Shown here in pieces: positions 21,267 to 33,098 of a DNA stretch of 64,000 nucleotides. The stretch spans positions 3,100,001-3,164,000 of the forward strand of contig NC_037310.1 of assembly GCF_000143535.2 (NCBI RefSeq), given 5' to 3'. This DNA comes from Botrytis cinerea B05.10. Its lineage: Eukaryota > Ascomycota > Leotiomycetes > Helotiales > Sclerotiniaceae. The notes beneath the pieces are model-generated. The model was not told the origin of the DNA, did not search any database, and saw only the letters and a program-made list of their open reading frames with translations. The position numbers were made by a program, and so were the translations under genes. Each line of letters opens with the position of its first letter. Within the stretch, counting starts at the first letter, position 1.

Positions 21267-23587
21267 ATGATGTTACGGCCAATTTCAACCCTCTCTACTC
21301 TTTCCCTAGTCTTAATAGGAACTCTGCCGGGCAGAGTTCTCGCAGGCCAAACTCTCACGACAACAGGTTTTACATCATGTTTGGCCGATTCGGATATCTC
21401 AGTCCAGAAGATGGCTGTCACGTACGACAATACCGCGAAAACAGTCACCTTCGATGTGGCCGGATCAAGCACCAAATCTCAAAACGTTACTGCTGAGATC
21501 AATGTCACTGCGTATGGAATCTCAGTTTATTCAAACTCCTTCAATCCCTGTGATTCGACCACATTTGTAGAACAATTATGTCCGAGTAAGTTTCATCCCC
21601 TTTTCAGCAAGTCGGAAGAATTATTAGAACTGATGCTCTGATTGAAGTCCCTGTGGGAACCTTTGCTGCCTCTGGAACACAAGCAATTCCAGACCAATAT
21701 GCCTCGATGATTCCCGCCATTGCTTTCTCGGTACCCGATATTTCCGCCATAGCTACAATCGAACTCAAGGACTTGAACACCGCAGTAGAGGTTGCTTGCG
21801 TTCAAGCAGATGTCACCAATGGTAAAACTACTGCTGTGGCTGCTGTATCTTATGTTGCCGCAGCTGTAGCTGGAGCTGCCGCTGTTGTGGGTGGAGTTTC
21901 TGCACTCGGTGCTGCAGCCAGTGGAGCAGGCGGAGGAGCGGCTGCCTCCAGCCCTTCGTTCACGGAATGTGTGACATGGTTTCAGGGTATGGCTATGAAT
22001 GGAATGATGTCCGTCAACTATCCTCCGGTCTATCGTCAATTCACCAAGAACTTTGGATTCAGTACTGGCCTTATTCCTTGGACCGCCATGCAACAATCGA
22101 TTGACAGTTTCCGAGCTGCTACTGGAGGTAATTTGACGGCTGACAGTGTTACCTATTTGAAGAATGCTACGTTGGTATTTTCCGATGGATCAACTCAGAC
22201 TCCCAAACGATCATTACTATATGCTCGAGATGTTGTGACGTCAATCAACGGAACGGATGATGCTAGTGAAACCACCACTACGGCAGCAATCATCGAAGAA
22301 AAGGTAGCGGGAATCAAGGCCTACGTTGAAGAACTCTCAGTTCCACAAGCCAACACTTTCATGACAGTTCTTCTTATTGTTGCTTGTGTTATCGCCGCCA
22401 TTGTCGTCGCAGTCCTTGCTTTCAAAGTCCTCCTCGAGACCTGGGCCCTCTTCGCATCTTTCCCAAAGAGTCTTACCGGATTCCGAAAACATTACTGGCA
22501 AACTATGGCTCGTCTCACTGTTCAATTGATTCTTGCTCTCTACGGTGTATGGGTTCTTTACTGTATTTTCCAATTCACCAATGGCGATTCATGGGCTGCT
22601 AAAACACTTGCTGCTGTCACATTGACGATTTTCACTGCTGTCCTTGTATTCTTCGCTTACAAAATTTCCTCGGCAGCAAAGAAGCTTAAGGAGAGAGACG
22701 GAGACGTGTCAGGCTTATATGAGAAGAAGGACAATTGGCTTAAATACAGTATGTTCTACGAGAACTATAAAAAGGATTTCTGGTGGCTGTTCGTCCCAGC
22801 TATCATCTACATGTTCGCCAAAGGATGCGTGTTAGCAGCAGCCGATGGACATGGTCTCACTCAAACCGTTGCTCAACTCATCATTGAATGTCTCAGTAAG
22901 TAATCCCGTGCAATGTCCCAAGACTCTTCTCTAATACTTCTACCAGTGCTCTCACTTCTCCTCTGGAGTCGTCCGTATGAGAGAAAATCCGCCAACGTGA
23001 TTAACATGTTCGTCCAAGCCGTCCGTGTTCTCTCTGTCATTTGTATCCTCGTTTTTGTCGAAGAGCTTGGTATCGCCGAAACCACCCAAACAGTTACCGG
23101 TGTCGTTCTCATTGCCATTCAATCAGTTCTCACTGGTACCCTCGCCATCCTCATTGGTGTCAATGCCGTCATCTCAATCATCAAACAAAACCCCCATAGA
23201 AAGCGTCGTAAGGAAGCTGGTAAGTCTCTTTCCTCCCATCCAAACTCCTCAAAACTAACCTTTCCTCAAGAAAAACTCAACCGCGACCTCGATAACCTCA
23301 CTCCTCTCGATGCCCGCAACTCTCTCCTCATGGACTCTAAATCTAGCATTCACTCCTATGAGGCCGATCCAAAACACCCATATTTACACTCTACTCACGA
23401 GTCGCATGACCCTTCAGGTTTCATGAATGAGCCCGCGAACCCATATTCGCGCAGCCAAGAAAATCTCGTCGATGGCGCAGCGCCAGTAGCTGGAGCTGGG
23501 CATCAGAGTCGTCAGCCTACCGTACCAAATATGAACGTAGGAGGTGGAAATTCCGGGGGCGGTGCTTATAGGGGAATGGCTTATTAG
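21267..23587 (+). CDS. Flc/TRP-like membrane protein with ML-like N-terminal domain
   Basis: Exons 21267..21585, 21648..22895, 22947..23219, 23271..23587 give 718 residues; three introns of 51-62 nt with GTAAGT donors. ATG ATG at 21267/21270 precedes a signal peptide (hydrophobic TLSLVLIGTLP, cleavage near VLA-GQ). A cysteine-bearing ML-like lumenal domain (CLADSD, FNPCDST, QLCP) follows, then an Ala/Gly-rich helix near residues 190-220 and a cluster of about eight transmembrane segments from residue 335 on, ending in a hydrophilic Gly-rich tail. This is the layout of the yeast Flc1-3 / Neurospora Spray family, implicated in FAD transport into the ER, calcium homeostasis and cell-wall integrity. 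Which paralogue it is cannot be settled here. Confidence 0.9.
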
Positions 23588-26500
23588 ATCTTTGTTTCAT
23601 CCACATATAGTAAGGAAGAGAGGAAGAAAAAGAGGGAATGACAGGTGTCTTCACACAGAAGTGAAGCACAATAGCATCCCATCCCATCTCATTGACCAAT
23701 TGGCTTGCTAGCGAGCCGATGGACGAGAAAAAAGAGATGGGTATATCATTAGTATCATATACAAGATAACGATTTCCTTGCGTCACTTAGCGGTACAAAA
23801 TTCTCTATTTATTGCATAGGGTTCTCTTTGTACAGGTACGGGAGGGAAACAGAGGGACGTTGGATATATGTGTGGAGTGGGATGTGTGGTTTATTTGAGT
23901 TTGTTTCATGCATATATGGCACATACCCTATTTCCTTTTATTCATTCATCTTTCCTTGACTCTTTTCTTTTATAGTTCAGTTTTAGTGGGTGATACTAGC
24001 ATTTATTCAATGAGAGATATTATTATATGTTATCTATGTATATGTAGTCCTCTGTGAGCTCTGTGAGTTGAATAGTGGGAGCTATGGATTTGTAATTGAA
24101 TTTATTTACATTCTGAAACCTTAATACTGGAATCTTTCTAAAGGGAATCTGGATCACATCTACGTGAGTATCTGATGTTTGTCGATCGTATATTGTTATC
24201 TAGAATAAGTCATATCTACTTCATGTTGATCTTCGAGTCTTAAAGCAGGACATCTTTCTTCACCGCAACGAACTTCCTTCAGGGTAGCCACCGGATCAAG
24301 AGCTTGGCCCCTACATAGTCTTGTAGAAAAAAATATTACGTCCACCGCATAGAATTACATGAATACCGCTCCAAATAAACATCAACACATCAATCAATCC
24401 GGTCAATCGACATGGCATAAGATTGACATTGTCTCAAAATCATAGCCCTATCTCGCAGATATTTCGGAGAATTGCGAGAGCGTAAAGTTAGCGACCTAAT
24501 GATTCAATAAGTAATCGTCATTGTGATTCACCGAATGAAGAGGATAACGTAAAAAGAGAAGATTGAATTTGCTTCTTGTCCATTTGCAGCAGTATCTGAA
24601 GAATGATAGGTGTGTGTATGTGTATGACTAACGGAAGAACGATGGTATCCTGGTAGGTCTCATTGTGCAATAACGATTGCTAGGTCGACCTAGTTATATA
24701 AATGTCGCAGAGATTAGACTGTGGTTACATCGAGCCTGAAGAAATGATTGTTCTTTGCCTTCCTAATTAGGTTGCACTTGTCTGTCGAATATGGATCTTG
24801 CACATAAATAAACATCGAGTGTGTCTAATTTGGATCCCAATCCTCTTCGTAACCGGAAGACCTCAAAGGTCCTTGAACAAGGCCCCATAGGTCGATGGCC
24901 TTGACTCGTATCTAGGCCATAATAGTCTTTTGAAGTACAATGCTCGGGAAAAGATTCCGTCAGTCGAGTAACGGTGCTATAATGATAATACAACTGTTTA
25001 ATTTTACATGACGAATGTGTCCAACGAAATGATTACCCAATAACTTTGATGGTAACACAACAACGGTATTAAGATTAGCATGACGACAAAAAGTCGCACT
25101 TTGCCTACAGTTGTAGAAAGAAGTGCATGAACAGCGTGTCGCCGAGACTATCGAAATTCAGAATAAGGTTGGCACGTTACCTCCAAAATATCGATAGGGC
25201 AACACTACTGGCCACCATTCGTGGGAAACAACATGGTGCAAGCTTGCAAAACTCAAAGATAACCCCAAATTCAAGACATGAGATCACTAATCCACGTGAT
25301 GAGTGTGATGTTTGCAGATGGGCGAGCTGCATGAGGGCAGATCACTAGAATAGATCTTCAGTACTATGATCAGAAAAATGATGTATTCTGAACGAATGAA
25401 TCATGGACTACCGGCACTTTCGATAAGTCATTTCGGCACATCGCCAAAGCTTAGACCCAATCATATGTTGGACATTGTCTCCAACATCTCTTACTGGCCT
25501 GGCCGCGCGCTTCTAGGGAGAGATAAGAAACCGATACCTTCGCATCCTATTGATGGAGTTGATGATAAATAAAGTTACAATGAAAGCGCTTACATGAATG
25601 AAGTCTATTGTTTGAGTTATCAATATTTGACCGTGGCCACCCCGCCGAATGATTAGGCTTCGTTTTCTCTTTTTAATATTTTGACATCACTCCTGCTTGA
25701 GTTTCGTTTAGAACTGAAAGCGATTTAGCGAAGGTGAAGGGGAAGATTGAATTGAAAAATAGGAAACTTCCTGTGTGACAACTCAAAGAAGTGCTGTGCA
25801 AAGAAATCGCATCGACTTTATTAGCAGCAAGCCCATCAACTGAGTCAACTCGTATTTTTGGGCTAAACTCTCCAAAAAGAATGCTTGTGCGTGGAGCGCT
25901 TCTGGCACCAACCAATTATTTTTCATGGCACAGCACCTAGACAGCCACTTCCGTGATTGCTACAACATCAGAGAAGGGAGTATGGCTTGTCCCGGATTCC
26001 AATCAATTGACTCCTCGTTCAAACCGGTGTGATTATTTTTTGAAGTACATGTACATATACCCTTGTTGTCGGTCGACGATTCGACATATTGACATGTCGT
26101 TGAAACAAATCATTCCCGTATTTCAGTCTGAGCGTATTGCTGCAGGCAAAAAGTGGATGAACTCGCCAATGAAAAGAAGATGAAATGTGCTTGGAACTTC
26201 TGATATGGGACCAAGAAATCAATGTGATAATAATGTACCCCAAATATTTGCTCGCCCTCTTCGTCGCTCGGTCAATCAATGGATGGATGGATGGTATGAG
26301 AGTTTGGCTCAATGAATCTGTAGCCTTTTGGTACTGTGATTACAGGGTCCAATAAAGGCCACGAGGCTGGCTCAATGAATCTGTTGGGCTTTCTTCTCTC
26401 TTTTATCTCCTTTCATCAATCGCATATCGCACGGGTGACTCGAAAAGTCGTAAGCTCTGTTCATAACCTCACCATCTCCATCTGCATACACAGAGTAGAA

Positions 26501-27240
26501 AATCATTTCTCCCACGTCGGATAAGAAAGAAGAACTTTATCCATGGAGAACATTCTAGTTGGATCCCGGGGGACGGACGTTTTAATTTATTGATTGCTTG
26601 TCGATGGATAGTCATACCCGGACTGTCCAATATAGGAGTACGAGAACCAATGTTTTGATAAAGTAATGAAGTCAATGCGAAGATAGAAATGACGATGCTA
26701 TTCAGAAGGACATATAAATACATTGTGACTTAGATTAAATCATTACCGGCTGAGCTAGCTAAGCTGGCTGAGTAACAAGCAGTTGTCTAATAAGCATCCA
26801 AAAGTTTGCAAACCGATTCTAAATTCCAAGTGAGCAGCGAGCACATGGAAGTAGTTTGGGGGTGGCTAGGGGGGGAAAGAATTGGATATCGGACAGCACG
26901 AAACACCCTTGAATACTTGGCGGGCTAAGAGAAATGCAGAGTGGAGTTCGAACGCTCAAAATGTTCATGCAGGGTGGGAGGTCTCAAACCAAAATAGCCC
27001 CTTATTCGAATTAGCTGCATGAAACTAAACCGATCACAGATTAGCAGAGAGATTTGCTACTGCCCAATCTGATTAAAGCAGGTACGGAAATTCTAAAAAC
27101 AGGGGCACGACTGCAAAAGTTCAATCGGTATTTGGTTGGAAGGGGAAGAAGAAGTGGGAGGAGTGAGGAAATAGGGAAAAGTCAAAAAGGGACGATCAAG
27201 AACATATTCTGACTGGCCAATACCGGAAGGGAGATCGTCT

Positions 27241-27243
<3 letters not shown>

Positions 27244-27274
<31 letters not shown>
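27244..27274. repeat. (GA)n microsatellite
   Basis: About 15 uninterrupted GA dinucleotides, 1.8 kb upstream of the kelch-like gene. Confidence 0.9.
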
Positions 27275-27275
<1 letters not shown>

Positions 27276-27895
27276 AGAAGAGAGGAAACGGCAAAAGAGT
27301 AAAAAACGCGAGGGAGAAAAGATCTTACCGCACTATGAAATTAATCATCGATCTAAACTCGGTGCTAATGCTCACAAATTCACCAATCTGCCTCTTACAT
27401 TAACTATGCCATCTCGTCTCACCAAGAGGCAAAAAGATCGTATCACACGCATCTTTATCGATCCTCCCCTTCTCACAGCCCAACCTTGCCAGCTCTTCCA
27501 CTATCTGCCTGCTTGCTTGGCGATTGTGTGCAGCACCTTTCATCGCTTTCCTGACCCTCGATCATTGCACTCCACCGAAGAGCTTGCTCCCTACCAATCT
27601 TTGGACATCTTGCAGTCATTTCACGCCTCCATATTCTCTATATTTTGATTAATCTTTCTTCCCCAATTTTAGGAACAGACAACGAATCTTATGAACCCAT
27701 ATAGAGCAATTGACGGATAACGACAACGACCTATGACGAACCAAAAGACATACGAAGTTCCACTTTCTACCACACATCATACGGATTCGTACCAGAAAAC
27801 TACTTCTCCGTTCTCCACCCAGGTATTGCAACCCATACATATTACATACATATGAATATCGCGTGCGTCGCATACAGCAACACATCCATAGGTCC

Positions 27896-27975
27896 CATCC
27901 ATACCATCCATACCATCCATACCATCCATACCATCCATACCATCCATACCATCCATACCATCCATACCCATACCC
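27896..27975. repeat. 9-base minisatellite ATACCATCC
   Basis: Seven perfect consecutive copies of ATACCATCC (27901-27963) with degenerate copies at both edges. All six frames are open across it because the unit is a multiple of three without stop codons, which produces false ORFs. Confidence 0.92.
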
Positions 27976-29029
27976 ATTTCCAACACAGAATCCCCGTCCT
28001 CCGGTGCGAAAACGAAATTGAAGAACCTTTCATCCATTCAAGGATTCATTCGACTCCTTGCCAGTCAAGCCCATCAAGCCCACCAACGCCTGAGACTTCT
28101 ACAATTTCATTCCGTCCTGGGTTTGCAATCATTGATTGTTCTTCTTTGAATTCTGGGAATACCTCTCATTTACTGGACCATCGAAAGAAAATTTGATATT
28201 CTTGCAATTTAGTATCTATCTGTGATAATACATCCGAAACCAGGCATATAAAGCAAACTGACACGATTCGCATTGAGCGCTTCAGAAACAGAACATCCTC
28301 GGCTTATATACCATTGTAGATCAAAACAGGGCGGGTCCTCGCTCGTACCATTCGTGGCCTGCCCCAGGAAGCGGACGTGATTGTTCGACAGCCGGTTGAC
28401 TCCTATTATACCGTGGGTGCCAAATACCATACCGATCTCATCAGTTGTCATACTGGCATACTTGTTTGTGCCATTCGCGTTTCGATTGCTGTGCATTCTT
28501 TGCAGTTTCTTTTTCATTTGAGGTGCCATTCGCCATCTCAAGAGTCGCCTTCGTTTATGACCTGAGAGAATAACTTTGCAACTTTGGGTCTTTTATCTGC
28601 ACTTGGTTGTTTCAACTTGCCCACACTTAGAGGATCTGTTGCCAAACGCCTTACACTTCGAAATCGGGACGAAATATATCTTCATTACAAATTCGACTTG
28701 ATTGGACATCTTGACGGTGACTTCTTACGGGCTTTCGACGCCTCTTGTTAAAGCATCGCAGCTTGCTGGAAGACATACCCGTCGTTGACGACTCCGTTCG
28801 AATTCCATTTCTCATCGAGACCGGACCTCCGACAATTGGTTTCGTCGCTTTGACAGCATCCTTTCAAATCATCCATTGATAGACATCTGCTATATTTTCT
28901 TACTTGGCTCATAATGTGCCAAGATACATAACGGAAACGAGGACGAACCTTTTACCATTCGTAGCGTCGATCGGCCTACCCGACGACCTCAATAACGAAT
29001 GAACACGACCACGACTGAGCAAGATAATA

Positions 29030-31273
29030 ATGGCTCTACCAAAACCAAAATATTCTCTGGATGATTCCTGTTCGATACTATATAACAATACATTATACGC
29101 ATACAACAGCGAAGCGTTTCAATCGCTATCGTTGGTCCAAGGAGCGAACTGGACGCAATTACCCCAAGGAGAATCTGTATCGGGAGGAGTTTGTGTAAAG
29201 GCAACACCTGCTAACGGACAGGATGCATTGTATATTGTCGGTGGAACGAGCAGTAATGCTACAAGCCCGTATACGGGTCTTCAGCGATATAATTTTAATG
29301 ATGGGACATGGGACACCATAACTACCACAGTACTAGTCGCTCAAAATCGATTATGGCACAGTGCTGTATACTTGAATGCATCGGACTCCATTCTAATGTA
29401 TGCAGGAAGTCAAGACGGTAGTAAAGATCCATCATCTCAAACCTTCACGATAGCCGCGTCGCCTCCATACAATGTCCTGTCATATGGGGCTTCTATTACA
29501 CCACCTGTACCCGCTGTGCAGCCTCTATTGCTTCCATGGTCATCGGAATCGGCAATCTACATTGGCGGCACTGACAAGAATACTGCAGTGATGGAATTCA
29601 ATCCAGTAACGGCCTGGGTTAACACAAACAGCAGCCTGGCCACTCCGATATATAATACTTCAGCAGTCAAAGCAGTTATGATGACGGGCGATGACGAAAG
29701 CAAGAATCTTTACACTTTTGATATGACAGTGACACCAAACACTGTAAATAGGACCGTTCTGGTTGATGGCTCTGGAAATCCCGTGCAAAGTGCGGAGGCC
29801 ATTGTATCAACAAGTACTTCCACAAAAAGAGCTATGCAAGAAGTAAAAAGAAGCAGTCTTACGGAAGCTGACTGGCCTGCTTATAATGGTACCCTGGCTC
29901 CAACATCTACGAGGACGTCATATTCGGTTGCGATGGGCGCAGCTGGACAAGTAGTAATATCGGGTGGAAATGATGACGATGTTCTGTGCGTATTTGGAGC
30001 GGGAACAAATTCTTGGGTTAATGCAACATCAATGTTGGTAAAGTCTACCACACAACAAATCATTGTACCATCATCGTCCTCGTCAAGTACAAGTTCTTCA
30101 GTGCCTACAAGTACTGGTAACACTACTGCAACAGCAACCGAATCAACCGATGAGGTTGCCGACACGTTTCCAGTGAAGATATTGGGTGCAGTACTTGGGT
30201 CTATAATCGGGATCGCTCTACTACTCATTGCTGTGTTGATTCTTCTCCGATGGCGACGGAAGAGGAGGGATCTCAAAAATGCAGATGCAAATGGATATCC
30301 TCTCGAGAAAGATGGATTGGAATTCTCGGACAGAGGTTTGGCAAATATGCACTCGTCAATGCACCCGCCGCAACATGGGCAATCGGCATCCCAGGGTTCA
30401 TATTCGTCAATGGCCATCTTAATGGGTCGTATCGGACACCGAAGAGGAGAGGACGACAAAGGTAACGGAAGTGCAGGAAGTGGCAGCAGCAGTCAATTTA
30501 ACAAAACCTACAAAACTACAATAAATGATCCTACATCACCTGACCAGACTTTTGCTCAAGATGCTTTGGCAAAAGAAGTTTCATTCGGTCAAGATACGGT
30601 TACACCACGACCTAGGAATCCTGGAGCGCAGAGACGAGGCAGTACTAGAAGATCATCGGGATGGAATAGATATTGGTCTGGTGGAAGTGCAATGACGAGT
30701 TTCTTGGGGATTGGAGAATCAAGACAAAATCTGTCCAATAGTGACGATGACGCCGCTTCACGATACTCGGATCCAAGGCTGAATACGCAACTTAATGCTT
30801 CTAGACTTCCAAGTCAGATTACTACAACATCCGCCTTGGTGCCTCCATTGAAGATTCCAATTCCAGGAGATACTCCATTATATCGGGTGGCTACCAATAG
30901 TCCTACTGTATCCACTGCTGGATCTCATTTCCCAGTAGCAGCAGAGATGTCTGGCAAGATTGAAGGGCTCCGACCTGACTCTTATGCAAGCAATGCTTCA
31001 TCTTATGATGGAAGATCCGATGCATACTCGAGTGGAGTTCCAGAAAGTGTAAATGATCCGGACTCATGGGCAACGGGCAATCAAGGCTGGTCTAACAACA
31101 GACCAAGTAATGCATACACTGTTAGCGTATACACCACCAACAGAGATACTGATGGAGGAAATAATTTCTCGCTCCAAACACCTCAACCGCCACCACCCAC
31201 ACAACAACAAAACCAACCCTCAATTCCTTCGGATATGAGCTGGATAAACCTTGGTACCAAAACTCGAATATGA
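29030..31273 (+). CDS. Kelch-like single-span membrane protein
   Basis: Single exon, 747 residues. The first ~360 residues carry kelch/galactose-oxidase-like blades (DALYIVGGTSS, SILMYAGSQDG, AIYIGGTDKN, VVISGGNDDD) and many N-x-S/T sites. A Ser/Thr-rich stalk (about 345-375) leads to one membrane helix (about 382-405, ILGAVLGSIIGIALLLIAVLI) followed by RWRRKRR, so the long 340-residue, low-complexity C-terminus should be cytoplasmic. Such proteins are widespread in Pezizomycotina and often carry a wrong label as splicing factor CLF1. The ectodomain and positive-inside rule argue for an extracellular N-terminus, yet no signal peptide follows this ATG; an in-frame stop lies 30 bases upstream. 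Either a signal exon was missed or the helix acts as a reverse signal anchor. A surface sensor or wall-binding role is conjecture. Confidence 0.85.
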   Translation: MALPKPKYSLDDSCSILYNNTLYAYNSEAFQSLSLVQGANWTQLPQGESVSGGVCVKATPANGQDALYIVGGTSSNATSPYTGLQRYNFNDGTWDTITTTVLVAQNRLWHSAVYLNASDSILMYAGSQDGSKDPSSQTFTIAASPPYNVLSYGASITPPVPAVQPLLLPWSSESAIYIGGTDKNTAVMEFNPVTAWVNTNSSLATPIYNTSAVKAVMMTGDDESKNLYTFDMTVTPNTVNRTVLVDGSGNPVQSAEAIVSTSTSTKRAMQEVKRSSLTEADWPAYNGTLAPTSTRTSYSVAMGAAGQVVISGGNDDDVLCVFGAGTNSWVNATSMLVKSTTQQIIVPSSSSSSTSSSVPTSTGNTTATATESTDEVADTFPVKILGAVLGSIIGIALLLIAVLILLRWRRKRRDLKNADANGYPLEKDGLEFSDRGLANMHSSMHPPQHGQSASQGSYSSMAILMGRIGHRRGEDDKGNGSAGSGSSSQFNKTYKTTINDPTSPDQTFAQDALAKEVSFGQDTVTPRPRNPGAQRRGSTRRSSGWNRYWSGGSAMTSFLGIGESRQNLSNSDDDAASRYSDPRLNTQLNASRLPSQITTTSALVPPLKIPIPGDTPLYRVATNSPTVSTAGSHFPVAAEMSGKIEGLRPDSYASNASSYDGRSDAYSSGVPESVNDPDSWATGNQGWSNNRPSNAYTVSVYTTNRDTDGGNNFSLQTPQPPPPTQQQNQPSIPSDMSWINLGTKTRI

Positions 31274-33098
31274 TACCCTCTCTTTTTGTACTGTAATCTC
31301 ACATTCCAAACTGTCACTATATGTTCTTATCTTTTCTTCGTTGACATTAGCGCTGTTGCATTTTCATGTCCTTGTTTACAATATATCCTGTATTGTTGCA
31401 CATGCTGGGGGTTCTTCCTTGCACGGCGTGGAAATGGGTCAATATTGTTAAAAAAATCCCGACCACTCTCAGGCCGCGTCTGGCGTTTTTCCTTTTCACC
31501 ATATTTTTTCTGGACTTGCTTCCACAAAATTCCATCTCATGTTCTCCTTATTCGACTTCGTCCAACCTATTTGATTTCTTGGATAACAATACTAGTACTA
31601 CTACTACTGCTTTTTTCTTGTTGGCGAATACTGATGTCTTGTATGACATTGTACTGTACTAGATCTTGATCTTGCATGATCGGAGTTATTATCTCTTTCT
31701 TTGGATGTTTAGGTGGAGGCGGAAAGTGTACCTTATCGTGCAAAGAAAATCTCTTGGGGAATGGGGGTGTAGGAGATTTTGCATTATGGTATGAGCCATT
31801 ATTGGATGGATATAATGCTTAAATTTTGAGGAGATGTTGTATTGTTGGTGGTGTGGAGGATGGGGAGTCGAAAGTGGCAGAGTAGAGATGAATGTGATGG
31901 TGGTTCACTATACTTGCCGTGTAAGATGTAGTGGTGTGTAGTCACGAAAGTACTTAGTAGTAGTTGTTGTTGTCGTGAGGCTGGCGATGAATGAGGACCT
32001 TGCATATTCAAGAGATACTATATTTTTCAGTTTTGTATGTGTGTGAATGACTTGGTGTTTCTTCTTTATGTGAGATGACGGCCTGTATTTTGTTTGGGCT
32101 GCTGAATATCTATACTTCCAAATTTCTGTACCGTCCTTCTTTCGTTCCGAATTTTCTTGCTTTGGTGCTGATTCATTGATACATGGCGATCTCGCTTTTC
32201 TACCCATCATTTTACTTTTATTCATTTTCTTTCCCTTTCTTTCTTCCTTTCTTTCTTCCTTTCTTTCTTATAGCCATGCGTCTCGAAGCCTAGAAATCAT
32301 CGATCATGGGAAAACGCTCAATACACAGATAGATTCGACAGCAGAGTTTTTTTTTTTTTTTTTTTCCAGGTGTTCCTACCTAATATAAGGAAGAGAGGGA
32401 AAAGAAAGGCGGGAGGAGGGGGAAGGAAAGGAATTGTATGTCTCGAAGTGGTTTGTTTTTATACACGTTTGGTGGTATATCGTTTGTTGTTCTTGATATA
32501 TGGTGGGTAGATGGTTAGGACAATGAATGGTTGACGGATGTGATCTGATATGATGGTTATTTCGCAACCCTAGCATGAAATACCCTGGCATGAAATGGAA
32601 TCTGTGATTTGATTACTACGAGGATGGGATAATTGTGATTCTTCAGCTTTATTTTGATGGGGAGGGGGGTTATTTGTTCGTTCACTTATTCCATGTCTCT
32701 GGATCCTCTTGCTTTTGCTGAGATGGATGTGGTGCGGACTATCGAGGGGTTCTTTTTAGGGGGTTTTTGTGCTCTGCAATACAGTTTGAGTTTGATGTTA
32801 GTGGCCGTATCAGCGAGAGCAAGAGAGAGATGCATGTTGTTAGAGCTGGGTGAGGAATCGAATGGATTTGGTGATTCATTTCTATTGCCTGCGTTCCAGT
32901 CTACTTTAAGGCCTCCTCGCCAAGAAATGGCTCTCATGCAAGTTCTAATTTGAGTTGCTTCAACTGTGCTGGCTCGTTTTTGTAAAGTTCCATCTTTGGC
33001 AAATTGGCTGTGGGATACGATGGTGTGTGCTATACTATGCTATACTCTGCGAGTTTGACAGTCGACGAACCCAAGAAAGCAAAGTTGACATCTCGGGA
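31274..33098. other. Intergenic region between convergent genes
   Basis: 1.8 kb. Holds a TTTC-type pyrimidine tract (about 32229-32269) and a run of 19 T (32347-32365). No gene recognised. Confidence 0.55.
32229..32365. repeat. Pyrimidine tract and T19 run
   Basis: TTTC/TTCC repeats at about 32229-32269, then 19 consecutive T at 32347-32365. Simple sequence of the convergent 3' flanks. Confidence 0.85.

Larger units (their letters stand above)
23588..29029. other. Long gene-poor region with simple repeats
   Basis: 5.4 kb. Contains a GGATGG run near 26280, a (GA)n tract at 27244-27274 and a 9-base minisatellite at 27896-27975. ORFs are all short and without family motifs. The last 1-1.7 kb is pyrimidine-rich and probably includes a long 5' leader of the kelch-like gene at 29030. 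Confidence 0.5.

Noticed and set aside
26930..26960. tRNA-like GTTCGAA motif
   Set aside because: No acceptor, D or anticodon stems around it.
27896..27975. CRISPR-like array
   Set aside because: Direct tandem 9-mers without spacers, in a eukaryotic genome; a minisatellite.
27777..28037. Reverse-strand ORF encoding MDG repeats (and IHT repeats on the plus strand)
   Set aside because: The repeats are just the 9-base minisatellite read in frame; no conserved sequence on either side.
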